NCBI GenBank assembly: GCA_038199755.1
Contig: JBBPYR010000156.1
Coordinates: 1-29,916 of the forward strand
DNA from: JBBPYR01 sp038199755
GTDB taxonomy: Bacteria > Chloroflexota > Ktedonobacteria > Ktedonobacterales > Ktedonobacteraceae
Length of the DNA stretch: 29,916 bases
Direction: 5' to 3'
Below are positions 1 to 7,980 of this stretch, one piece after another (positions within the stretch are counted from its first letter, which is position 1; the number at the start of each line of letters is the position of its first letter). The notes under the pieces are model-generated. The model ran no database searches. It was not told the DNA's origin and was given only the letters and a program-made list of their open reading frames with translations. Position numbers and translations under genes: made by a program.

Positions 1-127
1 ACATATGTACCCTGAGTTCCAGGGGAACACAAACGCTTGGGGAGTAGGACGCTCTGGCTATGAGGAAACTTGTAGTGAAACGGCTTACGAGGAACCAAGA
101 ACTGACGATTGGACTAAATGTCCATAG

Positions 128-685
128 AGCAGAGAACGGTTAGATAATAGGCAAATTGCAGAATTGTGGGACAATGTTGTTTTGACTGAGCTAGAAGGCG
201 AAGTATTAACAGCGTTACGTATTCTCGCTCCAGGAATTGAGCGCATCAATATTATAGGTGACACGAAAAGCAGGCAAGAGCGTCTACCAATTGTGAAGAT
301 AGCAAATAGTAGTGAGCCTGTTCCCCTTCGCAATTTGGGAGATGGCCTCCAACGTACATTGGGGATGATACTAGCACTGGTTAATGCCAAAGACAGCCTG
401 CTCCTCATCGATGATTTTGAGAATGGGCTGCATTATTCTGTGCAAGCAGATTTGTGGCATCTTATCTTTAGACTAGCGCATCGCCTCAATGTTCAAGTGT
501 TCGCTACTACGCATAGCTGGGATTGTATAGAAGGGTTTCAAAGAGCCGCTCAGAACTGCCAAGAAGACGCCTACGAAGAAAGCTTGCTGATTAGCTTAGA
601 GAACAGAAAATCTGGTATAGCTGCTGTGCTCTTTAACAAAGAAGAATTGAGTATTGTTACTCGTGAGCGGGTTGAGGTTCGCTAA
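128..685 (+). pseudogene. AAA/ABC-type ATPase, C-terminal remnant (OLD/AAA_15-like)
   Basis: The reading frame encodes the C-terminal half of an ABC-like AAA ATPase of the kind found in OLD-family and other anti-phage proteins. Visible are the LWDNVVLT stretch typical of these proteins, a signature-like LGDGLQRTLG (about 331-360), a Walker B ending in DDFE (410-421) and a switch histidine in TTHSWD (about 506-523). The Walker A (P-loop) half is absent. The same frame is closed by TAG at 125-127, and the other two forward frames of positions 1-124 also carry stops, so the 5' part is missing or scrambled within the window. The first in-frame start is TTG at 164, which would not give a nucleotide-binding protein. 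It ends 2 bases before the DUF3226 gene, the usual layout of an ATPase plus Toprim-like partner. I call it a decayed gene; an upstream 5' half outside the window joined by a frameshift is the alternative. Confidence 0.7.
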
Positions 686-687
686 AT

Positions 688-1083
688 ATGAATGAAGAAT
701 TAACTAGTAGTGTTAAGCCTTTAAATGTTCTACTGGTTGAGGGAGATGGTGAACAAGAAGAATTTCCCAAGGTGGGTGTATGGATTATGCCGAATAACGC
801 CGACCCTGGAAAAATAGAAGATTTTGTAGGCTCACTACGAAGCCCTGATGATGTGTTATGGCCTATTGCTGAAGAAATCGTGCAACGAGTTATGAGTGTG
901 GAGTCCCGTTTTGTATCTGAGCACGAGAGTAAGGCACGTATTCACACATGGCTTGCATGGCAGAATAAGCCTGGAAGATCTATGGGGCAAGCAATAACAA
1001 GTAAATATGTTTTACCCGATGCTCCACTAGCTCAGCAGTTTATTCTTTGGTTTCGTCGCCTCTTTGAACTCGAAACCCCCTAA
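688..1083 (+). CDS. DUF3226 (Toprim-like) protein, internally deleted
   Basis: 131 residues. The protein opens with LNVLLVEGDGEQ, the first Toprim strand with its acidic residue, and ends with a DUF3226-like C-terminal half (KVGVWIMPNN, IEDFVGSL, SKARIHTWLAWQNKPG, GQAIT). DUF3226 proteins known to me are about 210-230 residues. Here the VEGDGEQ segment runs straight into EEFPKVGVW, so roughly 80-90 residues, including the region expected to hold the second acidic motif, are missing. The frame is kept across the junction, so an ORF survives. The start ATG is 2 bases after the ATPase stop, implying co-translation with it. A full-length homologue would probably be the nuclease or effector partner of the ATPase. 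This copy is probably inactive. Confidence 0.65.
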   Translation: MNEELTSSVKPLNVLLVEGDGEQEEFPKVGVWIMPNNADPGKIEDFVGSLRSPDDVLWPIAEEIVQRVMSVESRFVSEHESKARIHTWLAWQNKPGRSMGQAITSKYVLPDAPLAQQFILWFRRLFELETP

Positions 1084-1092
1084 ATTCCCCCT

Positions 1093-2712
1093 CTATCCCT
1101 CTACCCCAAACAACTGACATAACAACTGCGTTGTAAACACAAACACCAACTCCCTCGACACTTCTTTCTTTCGTAGCAACCCTTGCACCACTTCCACATC
1201 AAAAAGCCCTGTTTTCTTAAGAGCCTCTGGCGAGAGCGTTTGTTGCAGCAACTCACTCTTCTTAATATGCAACAGCGAATCGGCAGGGGCAAGCAGCGGA
1301 AAGGAGGTACCCACCTTCTTAAAGTCTGGCAGATACGTTCGTAACAAAGGCAACAACAAGTCTTCCTTCGTTTGCCCATGCTCCAATGCTACTGGCAAAC
1401 AAGTCATCATCCTCACCAAATCATGATGCAAAAAGGGAGAGCGCATCGCTATATGTTCCTGCGTGGCGATCTGTTGCGCCATGTGTACCACCCCATCAGG
1501 TAGACGCAAATGCATTTCCAGATATCGCCAACCTTGCCGCTTATCCTTATACTGGAAAGCCTTGCGCGCCAACTTGCGAGCGTGCAACGACTCTTCCCAT
1601 GGCTCCGCCTTTTGCAATGCGCTCACACTTTCCTGTGACCACACTGAACGTGTCTCTGTCGGCTCGACCAGCGTTTGAGCATACCATTGGAGTATCGTGT
1701 TGACCCCCACATCCTTTGGTGGTTGCTGCGACACCTTCTGAGGGATAGTAGCGAGCAACATACTCGCCCCTAATCCGCTCATCGCGACCCGCGCCCCCGT
1801 CTCGCTTGCTACCGTGTGCAACACCTGATGCAACGCTAATGCTCTTGTATCGACCGTGGGAGCCTCTAGCTCGCTCAAAGCCGCAGTCCAAAACTCCGTC
1901 TGGTCAACGCCTGTGATCGCGAGGAAGGGGTGTTGAGCATGGGTCGCGACCCGCTCCATCTCTTTCCAGTCTTTTTGCGCTATGCTATTCCTATAGCCAT
2001 AGGTGGCTATACTAAATGTTGCTGCTGAAATATTTGTGTTGTGCGTGGTATGAAGGGTATGGGAGGTGCCCAGTGTTGCCAGCAAGGACGGAACGGTGTT
2101 TCCCATCAACATCACAAGCTGATCGTGGGGGGGGAGTTGTCCCGCCACAATCTCTTCAAACATCTCTTGCAATTGTTGTTGAAATTGTACTGGGGCAAGT
2201 GGCTTGTCGTCATAATCGGTATGCGCGTTGAGAACGGTTTTTGCGTGTTGCCATCTAAGAATGGAACCTGCGGGCACAATTGAAATACCCTCAAACGCGG
2301 TCCAGGGTGCGGGAATAAAGCCGTAGCGTAACAGTGTGTCCAGGGCGGCAAGATGTAACTTACGAGGCACACCAACGGCGAAGAGAGCCTTTATCTCGCT
2401 GGCAAATAGCAGGTTGCCTTTGGCGGGCCAATCTTCGATATAATAAAGCGCGTGCGTGCCAGAGAGCGGGCGGCGAAAGACCATCGTGCGGCGGGCAGGA
2501 ACCCAGTCCAGCAAAGGTGGCTCGTCGTTTCGTTGCATCACGTAGGCCATATCGGACAGGGCCGTTAGGCCAGCACCGGGCTGTATCGCTCGTGCTGGTT
2601 GGCCACTATACCCGCCACTCTGGGCTAAGGTGTCGCCCATAACGGTCAGTGTCTGCTCAATAATCTCTTGTGCGACCTGTTCGCCTGTCAGCCATCCGGC
2701 AAGTGTTGGCAT
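1093..2712 (-). CDS. asparagine synthetase-like protein, probable pseudoenzyme
   Basis: 539 residues with the asparagine synthase B layout but degraded chemistry. The N-terminus reads MPTLAGWL instead of MCGIAG, so the Cys2 glutaminase nucleophile is absent. The glutaminase domain is much shortened and joins the recognisable GTHALYY...LLFASEIKAL segment near residues 86-110. In the synthetase domain the ATP pyrophosphatase loop SGGxDS is replaced by MGNTVPS (about 203-209), and the later SGxGGDE motif by SGLGASM (about 312-318). The ORF is uninterrupted, so the protein is maintained although both half-reactions look lost. GAGAGG lies a few bases before the ATG. The small acidic gene at 2740-3018 is upstream in the same direction, 27 bases away. 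Asparagine synthetase relatives also serve in lasso peptide and beta-lactam pathways, but the missing ATP loop argues against those roles. A structural or regulatory role is possible. Confidence 0.75.
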   Translation of the reverse strand: MPTLAGWLTGEQVAQEIIEQTLTVMGDTLAQSGGYSGQPARAIQPGAGLTALSDMAYVMQRNDEPPLLDWVPARRTMVFRRPLSGTHALYYIEDWPAKGNLLFASEIKALFAVGVPRKLHLAALDTLLRYGFIPAPWTAFEGISIVPAGSILRWQHAKTVLNAHTDYDDKPLAPVQFQQQLQEMFEEIVAGQLPPHDQLVMLMGNTVPSLLATLGTSHTLHTTHNTNISAATFSIATYGYRNSIAQKDWKEMERVATHAQHPFLAITGVDQTEFWTAALSELEAPTVDTRALALHQVLHTVASETGARVAMSGLGASMLLATIPQKVSQQPPKDVGVNTILQWYAQTLVEPTETRSVWSQESVSALQKAEPWEESLHARKLARKAFQYKDKRQGWRYLEMHLRLPDGVVHMAQQIATQEHIAMRSPFLHHDLVRMMTCLPVALEHGQTKEDLLLPLLRTYLPDFKKVGTSFPLLAPADSLLHIKKSELLQQTLSPEALKKTGLFDVEVVQGLLRKKEVSRELVFVFTTQLLCQLFGVEG

Positions 2713-2739
2713 GTGTTCTTCCTCTCGCCCCTTTCCCTC

Positions 2740-3018
2740 TTAATTATTGCGATCTTTACGCCAGGGGGCATCGGCACGACGCATCCAGCGGTTGTTATGA
2801 TTGATAAAGGTATCTTCGCGATTGAAGAATGAATCCGTCAGATCACATTCTTCCCATTGTGCGCTATTGCCTTCTTTACGCACTTTCTCTACCAGCGAAT
2901 TGATAATTTCCGGGCCATTGTCTAACTCGATGCCAGGAAACGTTTCTTCGTCAATATCGCCGTCTAGCTCTACCACTTCATCATTCTGGTTGCCACGCAA
3001 CACATAGTAAATATACAT
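2740..3018 (-). CDS. small acidic protein of unknown function
   Basis: 92 residues, not recognised. The N-terminal MYIYYVLRG is a short beta-like, tyrosine-rich strand, followed by a strongly acidic middle (ELDGDIDEETFPGIELDNG) and a basic C-terminus (RWMRRADAPWRKDRNN). There is no signal peptide or membrane segment. I start at the ATG at 3018, which has AGAGAGG five bases upstream. A GTG two codons earlier (3024) is in frame but too close to that ribosome site. It is the first gene of a two-gene unit with the asparagine-synthetase-like gene and may be its partner or an immunity- or precursor-like component. Nothing in the sequence proves this. Confidence 0.55.
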   Translation of the reverse strand: MYIYYVLRGNQNDEVVELDGDIDEETFPGIELDNGPEIINSLVEKVRKEGNSAQWEECDLTDSFFNREDTFINHNNRWMRRADAPWRKDRNN

Positions 3019-3321
3019 ACACACCTCTCTTCCTGCTATTTCTCCGTAGGGATCAGCCTTAATTCACCAACAATACCACACTTACCACCTTAACCGCAAC
3101 GATGATGAGCAGGTGGCAGTTAGGTAATACTGAATATTTGAAGATGGCCGCTCATTTGTCCATCTGGGGGATGCTACTTGCAATTTCACCACGAGTAATG
3201 CCATAATACAAGTGATGAGATATGCCTAAAATAGGCTTAATGTAGCAATGTGTATCCATGTATCATGGTAGGTGTTGGTTGGCCGATTGCGTCATAGCTT
3301 CGGCTTTTAGAGGAGTTTTTG
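3019..3321. other. divergent intergenic region
   Basis: About 300 bases between the small acidic gene (minus) and the C39-like gene (plus). It must hold both promoters. I see a short palindrome, GCCTAAAATAGGC, at about 3224-3236, but no convincing -35/-10 pair. The minus strand also has a short open stretch rich in Val/Leu/Ile that ends in TAA and has no start codon. I found no recognisable coding relic or RNA. Confidence 0.4.
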
Positions 3322-4296
3322 ATGATCATTCTCCTGCTTACGCTGCTTGTAATAGCCCTCTCTATTACAATCGTTGGCTGGATGCTTTCTCCAAAAAATC
3401 ATGTTTCTCAACCGAAACGGATTTCGTATGCTGTGCGGAACCAGCAGATGGAACGCTCACGGTCGCAAACGAGGCAGGTTGGAACAAATAGACGTGTACG
3501 CATAAACCGCTCCCAATTTGAAACGGAGCAGCGTGCCTGGAGTCGCATATTTGCCTCCCTCAATGTGAGCTCTCTCGTGGGTCAGCAGAGGGGCAGAGTT
3601 CAGCAGACGCCGTGGCTAGGTATTGTATTAATACTGCTCGCGCTCTTCCTGTTCGGCACCTATTCTCTACGTACGCTCCTCCCCAACTCAGCACTTATTA
3701 TGGCAACCTCATGGGTGGATTCCAGCAATTCCACAACTACACAGAGTCAGAGTAAACCCATCGTCACGGCTCCCTCTTCCGCCTTCGCGAATATGGTTGG
3801 TGCTGATAAAGCCTTGGTGCGTGTCGGTCAGCTCGAAGCGTCGCAATATAATAGTGCGCAGGACTATAACACCTGGGCCTATTCTGCCTGTTCTGCTGCA
3901 GCGATGACCGAGGTAATCAATTCCTATGGGCACAACTACCGTATTGCCGATATTCTAAAAGTAGAAGCTGGCCTGGGAGAAATCACCCCTGATTTGGGCT
4001 TGATTGAACCAACGGGCATCGATAAGACGGTAGCAAAGTTTGGCTTTAAGGCGACCTGGCTAGTCAAGCCTTCGCTTGACCAGGTGATTTCCGTCGCCAA
4101 TACAGGACGGCCCATTATCATTGGTTTTCCGCCGCAACGCTGGGCTGGCGGCCACATTCTCATTCTGCTTGGCGGCGATAAAGACCACGTGTATCTTGCC
4201 GACTCTTCGCGCTTGAATATGCGTGTCCTTACACGGGATACCTTCCTAAAATACTGGATCGGTTTTTCTGTTGTTGTCGAACCAAGTAAGGCATAA
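3322..4296 (+). CDS. membrane-anchored C39-like (papain-fold) protein
   Basis: 324 residues. Hydrophobic segments lie at residues 1-21 and about 97-119, with a basic Arg/Gln-rich stretch between them. The C-terminal ~150 residues look like a C39 peptidase or papain-like domain. Cys190 sits in SACSAAAMTEV at a helix start, His278 in GGHILIL, and Asp294 in YLADSS, in the right order and spacing for a Cys-His-Asp triad. The strict CGPAS-type motif of ABC-transporter C39 domains is absent, so it is divergent. The start is the ATG at 3322 with AGGAG at 3311-3315; the TTG just before it is too close to that site. Topology suggests the domain lies outside or is tethered at the membrane. It is divergent from the asparagine-synthetase-like pair, and a functional link is only a possibility. 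Confidence 0.65.
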   Translation: MIILLLTLLVIALSITIVGWMLSPKNHVSQPKRISYAVRNQQMERSRSQTRQVGTNRRVRINRSQFETEQRAWSRIFASLNVSSLVGQQRGRVQQTPWLGIVLILLALFLFGTYSLRTLLPNSALIMATSWVDSSNSTTTQSQSKPIVTAPSSAFANMVGADKALVRVGQLEASQYNSAQDYNTWAYSACSAAAMTEVINSYGHNYRIADILKVEAGLGEITPDLGLIEPTGIDKTVAKFGFKATWLVKPSLDQVISVANTGRPIIIGFPPQRWAGGHILILLGGDKDHVYLADSSRLNMRVLTRDTFLKYWIGFSVVVEPSKA

Positions 4297-4311
4297 CAAG
4301 AAGCGGGCAGA

Positions 4312-4359
4312 AGGAAAGCCGCCCTGGTACACCTGAAGATGTACCAGGGCGGCTTTCCT
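4312..4359. terminator. bidirectional hairpin terminator
   Basis: A perfect 20-bp inverted repeat (4312-4331 and 4340-4359) with an 8-base loop lies between the convergent genes ending at 4296 and 4382. There is no long T-run on either side, so it is a strong hairpin serving both strands rather than a textbook intrinsic terminator. Confidence 0.8.
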
Positions 4360-4381
4360 CCTATCCACTTCCGTATTTCGG

Positions 4382-5209
4382 CTATTGTTCCACGCTAGGA
4401 GCGTCTTCTTTTGGTCGTGGTGGCACAAACAGCTTGATGCGTCGAAATGATTCGGCATAGTGCATTTCAAGCCCCAACTTCTCTTTCGCCTCTTTCGCAA
4501 CTGCCGCTGAACGTTCGCGTAAGCGTTCAGTGATGCCGCTTTCTGGCCCGAACTGGCTGCTATGGCATTGCAAACCTTTGCCTTTGATGTCAATTGTCTC
4601 AGTAACATCTATATAGGTGTTCGTTTGTGCAGAGAAGAACAGGTAGACTTCGTGTACTTTGTACGGTTCTAGCCCTTCTGCCAACAGTTCACGGAATGAG
4701 CGCGGATTGCCAACAAAAGGATAGATGCAATCCAGCACGATATTTCCTGTGGCGCGGTGGTCCGAATGATTGAAGAAACCCGTTTCATCAGGCTTTTCGT
4801 TCGGGTCTGGCGCGAAGATATGCTGTGAGGGATCGTGCGTAATCACAACGCGGGGCCGATATTGGCGTATCAAGCGCACGATCGCTTTACGCGTCTCATC
4901 GTTGTTATATAGGTGCCCATCGGGAAAGCGCAAAAATTCTACCGCTTGCACGCCCATGGTTTCGGCAGCCAAGCGTTGCTCATGTTCGCGCATAACCATG
5001 AGCTTATTATCGTTCTCGCTAGGAACTTCGCTGCCCTCGGTACCATCGGTCATCACTACCCAGACGACCTTTTTGCCCTGTTTCGCCCATAAGGCACTCG
5101 TTGCGCCCGCTCCAAAATCATCATCATCTGGATGCGCCCCGATTACCATTGCCTCATAGTCAGGCGTTGTTACGACTTCTAGTGCTCCTGGTGCATTTCT
5201 GTCACCCAT
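4382..5209 (-). CDS. PIG-L family (LmbE-like) deacetylase
   Basis: 275 residues. This is a zinc-dependent N-deacetylase fold of the LmbE/PIG-L/MshB/BshB family, acting on N-acetylglucosaminyl conjugates or related sugars. The hallmark AHPDDDD is at residues 25-31 (His26 and Asp29 expected to bind zinc, Asp28 catalytic), and the second motif HSDH is at 148-151. VITHDPSQH at about 122-130 is also typical. The length is normal. GAGAGGGTG precedes the ATG. It is the last gene of the minus-strand MerR-MFS-lipoate transferase run, 29 bases after its neighbour. The substrate cannot be told from sequence; thiol biosynthesis, glycan tailoring and detoxification are all possible. Confidence 0.85.
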   Translation of the reverse strand: MGDRNAPGALEVVTTPDYEAMVIGAHPDDDDFGAGATSALWAKQGKKVVWVVMTDGTEGSEVPSENDNKLMVMREHEQRLAAETMGVQAVEFLRFPDGHLYNNDETRKAIVRLIRQYRPRVVITHDPSQHIFAPDPNEKPDETGFFNHSDHRATGNIVLDCIYPFVGNPRSFRELLAEGLEPYKVHEVYLFFSAQTNTYIDVTETIDIKGKGLQCHSSQFGPESGITERLRERSAAVAKEAKEKLGLEMHYAESFRRIKLFVPPRPKEDAPSVEQ

Positions 5210-5238
5210 ATATCACCCTCTCATTCTAAAACTTTTGC

Positions 5239-6057
5239 TTACACTTCTTGCTGGGGCATATTGTTGTCAGATGTGGTGATTACTTGCTCAAAGGCCGCAA
5301 TCACCTCGCCTGCGTCCACACTACGCCCTGCTATTGTATCTAACCCAATAGCGCGCTCTAATAATCCCGTTTGTAGCAGTTGTTGCTCTTCTGTCGTATG
5401 TCCAAGTAGTTGGGCCAGGACGCTTGTATCCCAATGCAGCACAATACCCGCTTGTAAGAGACTGCCCACACGTCGCCGTAGCATGTCGATGCCCACGACT
5501 TTGCGCTTCCCCACTGCTACCTCGTATGAAGACAGCGAACCGTAACAGGCACGATTCAGCAGCAATTCATAGCTGCGTATTTCTGGCTGCTTGAGTAAGG
5601 TGCGTCTCTCGTGTGCTTCTTCCGGCAAAACAAGGCGTGTCTCTATGCCCAGACGCTGTAGTGTTGCTACCCAGGCTTCCCCGAACCAGCGATACGACTC
5701 CACCACATCTGCCAGTATCAAAGGATGCTCTGCTGGTAGGATGACATCGAGGCAGAGCAGATGGGGACCTACATGCACAGCCGTTCCTCCTGCTCGGCGA
5801 TGATACAGAGGAAAACGCTGCTGTGCTAGGCTTTCTGCATTGAGCACATCCAGCTTCTGCGAAAAACCAAGCACTAACCCCTCCGGTTTTGCTATCGACC
5901 AGTAGAGTACAGGTGCATCACCCGGTTGTATCGTTTGCAACAACTGCATGCTCATATCGATATGCTGCTGCTGATCGGCAATCACAAGTGGATAGCTATT
6001 CCAGGTAGGATGCCTGCTAACGCTCTCTCTACTCTGGAAGAAATTGAGACTCTGCAA
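5239..6057 (-). CDS. lipoate-protein ligase / LipM-type octanoyltransferase
   Basis: BPL/LplA/LipB-fold protein, 272 residues from the chosen start. RRAGGTAVHVG at about 88-97 is the lipoyl or octanoyl binding loop. NRACYGSLSSYEVAVGKRKV holds Cys171, at the place of the LipM acyl-thioester cysteine, and Lys184 in the position of the conserved lysine. GSLLQAGIVL follows as in LipM. It would transfer octanoate or lipoate to lipoyl domains in the cytosol. The start is uncertain. The longest frame begins at TTG 6105, deep in the upstream gene, while TTG 6057 has GGAG seven bases upstream and GTG 6060 is adjacent. Even from 6057 it overlaps the MFS gene by 29 bases, implying translational coupling. 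It could also be a lipoate ligase, because LipM and LplA are hard to separate without structure. Confidence 0.75.
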   Translation of the reverse strand: MQSLNFFQSRESVSRHPTWNSYPLVIADQQQHIDMSMQLLQTIQPGDAPVLYWSIAKPEGLVLGFSQKLDVLNAESLAQQRFPLYHRRAGGTAVHVGPHLLCLDVILPAEHPLILADVVESYRWFGEAWVATLQRLGIETRLVLPEEAHERRTLLKQPEIRSYELLLNRACYGSLSSYEVAVGKRKVVGIDMLRRRVGSLLQAGIVLHWDTSVLAQLLGHTTEEQQLLQTGLLERAIGLDTIAGRSVDAGEVIAAFEQVITTSDNNMPQQEV

Positions 6058-7429
6058 CACTCTTCTCCGCTGTTGTACGTAGCAACCAACCGACGATAGC
6101 GGCAATCAAGCTTATGCCACCACCAGCAAGCAGTGCAACTGGCGCACCAAAGTAGTGCGCTAATCCGCCAGTAAAGAGGTTTCCCAGGGGTATACTCCCG
6201 GCAAACACTAACATGTAGACGCTCATAATTCTACCACGCAAGTGATCTGGCGTCACGGTTTGCAATGTCGTATTCGCGGTTGCGGAAAACGCGATTTGTG
6301 TGAAACCGACCGTCGCAATCAACACCAGCGAAAGCACATACAGATGCGAAAGTGCGAACGCCATCTCTAGTATACAGAAAGCGATAGCCGCGATCATCAT
6401 GTGCGAGTAGCTCGGGTTTTTGTTTTTCCATGCTAGCCATAGTGCTGATAGTAACGCGCCAAAGCCCAAGGCCGATGAGATGAAACCAAAGCCAGCAGGT
6501 CCAACCTGCAAAACATTCGTTGCGAAGAGCGGCAAGACCACGTTAAAGTTGATACCGAACAGCGAGATGGTGCCGATTACCGCGATAATCATCAACACCG
6601 AGGGGGTACGTCGTATATATGCGAACCCTTCGCGTAAGCTTTGCCATGTATTCTGCTTGCCCGCACTTGCACCTGCCACTGTTAACTTCCTGACGCCAGC
6701 GTGGAGCGTTTTCGGGTCAATCAAGGCTAGCCCGAAAATGACAGGAATAAAACTGATGGTGTTCAGCAAGAAGAGTGGTGCGACACCCAGCCATGCGATC
6801 AAGAGACCAGCAATACCAGGGCCGACAATACGTGCCATATTGAAAAGCGAGGAATTCAGCGCAATCGCGTTAGGTAAGTCCTCATGTCCGACCATTTCTG
6901 AAACAAAGGCCTGACGTGATGGCATATCTGCTGCGTTCGTAAGGCCAAGCAATGTTGCTAGAATAAATACATGCCAGATTTGTACTACACCCGTGGCGAC
7001 CAGCACCCACAGGATCAGAGCTTGCACCATCGCGAATGATTGGGTAAAGAGTAATATTCTGCGCTTGGGAAATTTATCCGCGATAACGCCGCCAAACAGC
7101 GAGAGCAACATCACTGGCAGAAATTGTAGTGCCCCCACCACGCCGAGTAACCATGCACTATGTGTTAGTTGCAACACCAGCCATGCTTGCCCAATGGTCT
7201 GCATCCAGGTGCCAGTCAATGAAATCAGTTGCCCGTACCAGAAAAGGCGAAAATTGCGATGGCGCAGCGCAACAAACGCACGTAAAAAACCATGTGACGG
7301 TTGCTGCTTTGGAAGTGGCTGCGTTATTTGTGGTGTTGTGATAATGCCCGCTTGTTCTGTTTTACCAGAAATTTGCATAACGAGAGAGTCCAATCTAGGG
7401 GAAAGGAAGTGCTGGAAGCAGGGTAGCAT
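6029..7429 (-). CDS. MFS transporter (MFS_3 / EntS-like exporter)
   Basis: 466 residues with about 12 hydrophobic segments. After a polar N-terminal ~55 residues comes NFRLFWYGQLISLTGTWMQ, a stretch typical of the MFS_3/enterobactin-exporter subgroup. The loop motif GVIADKFPKRRILL (between helices 2 and 3) matches the conserved MFS G-x3-D-R/K-x-G/P-R-R pattern. It probably exports a drug, siderophore or metabolite across the inner membrane. The ATG at 7429 has only a weak AGG upstream; a second ATG at 7379 lacks any ribosome site. It lies 18 bases after the MerR gene and overlaps the LipM-like gene, so it is the likely main target of that regulator. Confidence 0.85.
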   Translation of the reverse strand: MLPCFQHFLSPRLDSLVMQISGKTEQAGIITTPQITQPLPKQQPSHGFLRAFVALRHRNFRLFWYGQLISLTGTWMQTIGQAWLVLQLTHSAWLLGVVGALQFLPVMLLSLFGGVIADKFPKRRILLFTQSFAMVQALILWVLVATGVVQIWHVFILATLLGLTNAADMPSRQAFVSEMVGHEDLPNAIALNSSLFNMARIVGPGIAGLLIAWLGVAPLFLLNTISFIPVIFGLALIDPKTLHAGVRKLTVAGASAGKQNTWQSLREGFAYIRRTPSVLMIIAVIGTISLFGINFNVVLPLFATNVLQVGPAGFGFISSALGFGALLSALWLAWKNKNPSYSHMMIAAIAFCILEMAFALSHLYVLSLVLIATVGFTQIAFSATANTTLQTVTPDHLRGRIMSVYMLVFAGSIPLGNLFTGGLAHYFGAPVALLAGGGISLIAAIVGWLLRTTAEKSVAESQFLPE

Positions 7430-7447
7430 TGCCTAAAACATATTCAG

Positions 7448-7924
7448 TTACTCTTGAGGGCGTAGTTCTTGGCGCATCTGTTCATGATGGGCAATTTTTT
7501 CTACAAGAAGCCGACGCATCTGCTCCAATCCGGCTAACTTCTGCTCAATCAACTGCAGTTGTCCCCGTATCAACTCGTCAGCGCGATCTAAATGGGCAAT
7601 CTTTGTCGGTTCGTCGGTCTCTTGACGATAGGCAATTTTGATAAATCCCCGCTCGTCTTCTGCCTCTAAGAGTATTCGTATTTCAGAGAGTGTAAAACCA
7701 AGCAAATTACGTAAATTCTTGATGCGTTCCAAGTGTTGCACGTCCGCTTCACTATAGCGACGATAATTGCCCTCGGTACGCTCTGTAGGCGGCAATAAGC
7801 CAACCTCTTCGTAATAGCGTAATGTGCGTTTGGTTAACTCTGTTCGTGTTGCTACTTGATCAATTGTATAAAGCAAAGGTTCATCTGTAGACGCAAGCCC
7901 TTGCTGTTCATCAGCAGTAACCAT
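7448..7924 (-). CDS. MerR family transcriptional regulator
   Basis: 158 residues. The MerR winged helix is at about 18-85 (YTIDQVA, KRTLRYYEEVGLLPP, YRRYSEADVQHLERIKNLR, LGFTLSEI). A long helical or coiled-coil segment runs from about 105 to 150. It has no cysteine at all, so it is not a metal- or redox-sensing MerR. A small hydrophobic ligand or drug fits better, although no large effector domain is present. I start at the ATG at 7924 because GAGG lies just upstream. The open frame extends to 8038, but that part contains the promoter and operator. It is first in the operon with the MFS exporter and presumably controls itself and the exporter. Confidence 0.88.
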   Translation of the reverse strand: MVTADEQQGLASTDEPLLYTIDQVATRTELTKRTLRYYEEVGLLPPTERTEGNYRRYSEADVQHLERIKNLRNLLGFTLSEIRILLEAEDERGFIKIAYRQETDEPTKIAHLDRADELIRGQLQLIEQKLAGLEQMRRLLVEKIAHHEQMRQELRPQE

Positions 7925-7980
7925 AATAACCTCACAAAAGGTATGATCTAAGAAAGTATGTTCATGGAGATTATGTCCAT

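Noticed and set aside
1386..1703. Plus-strand ORFs inside the asparagine-synthetase-like gene
   Set aside because: They are antisense shadows with no domain similarity, while the minus strand encodes a clear 539-residue protein.
1093..4296. Lasso-peptide cluster
   Set aside because: No PqqD-like protein or typical precursor is present, the AsnB-like protein lacks its ATP loop, and the small protein has no leader/core pattern. It is kept only as a speculative link in the findings.
4312..4359. The long inverted repeat as a mobile element end or attachment site
   Set aside because: It is a single perfect hairpin between convergent genes with no duplicate copy in the window; a terminator explains it.
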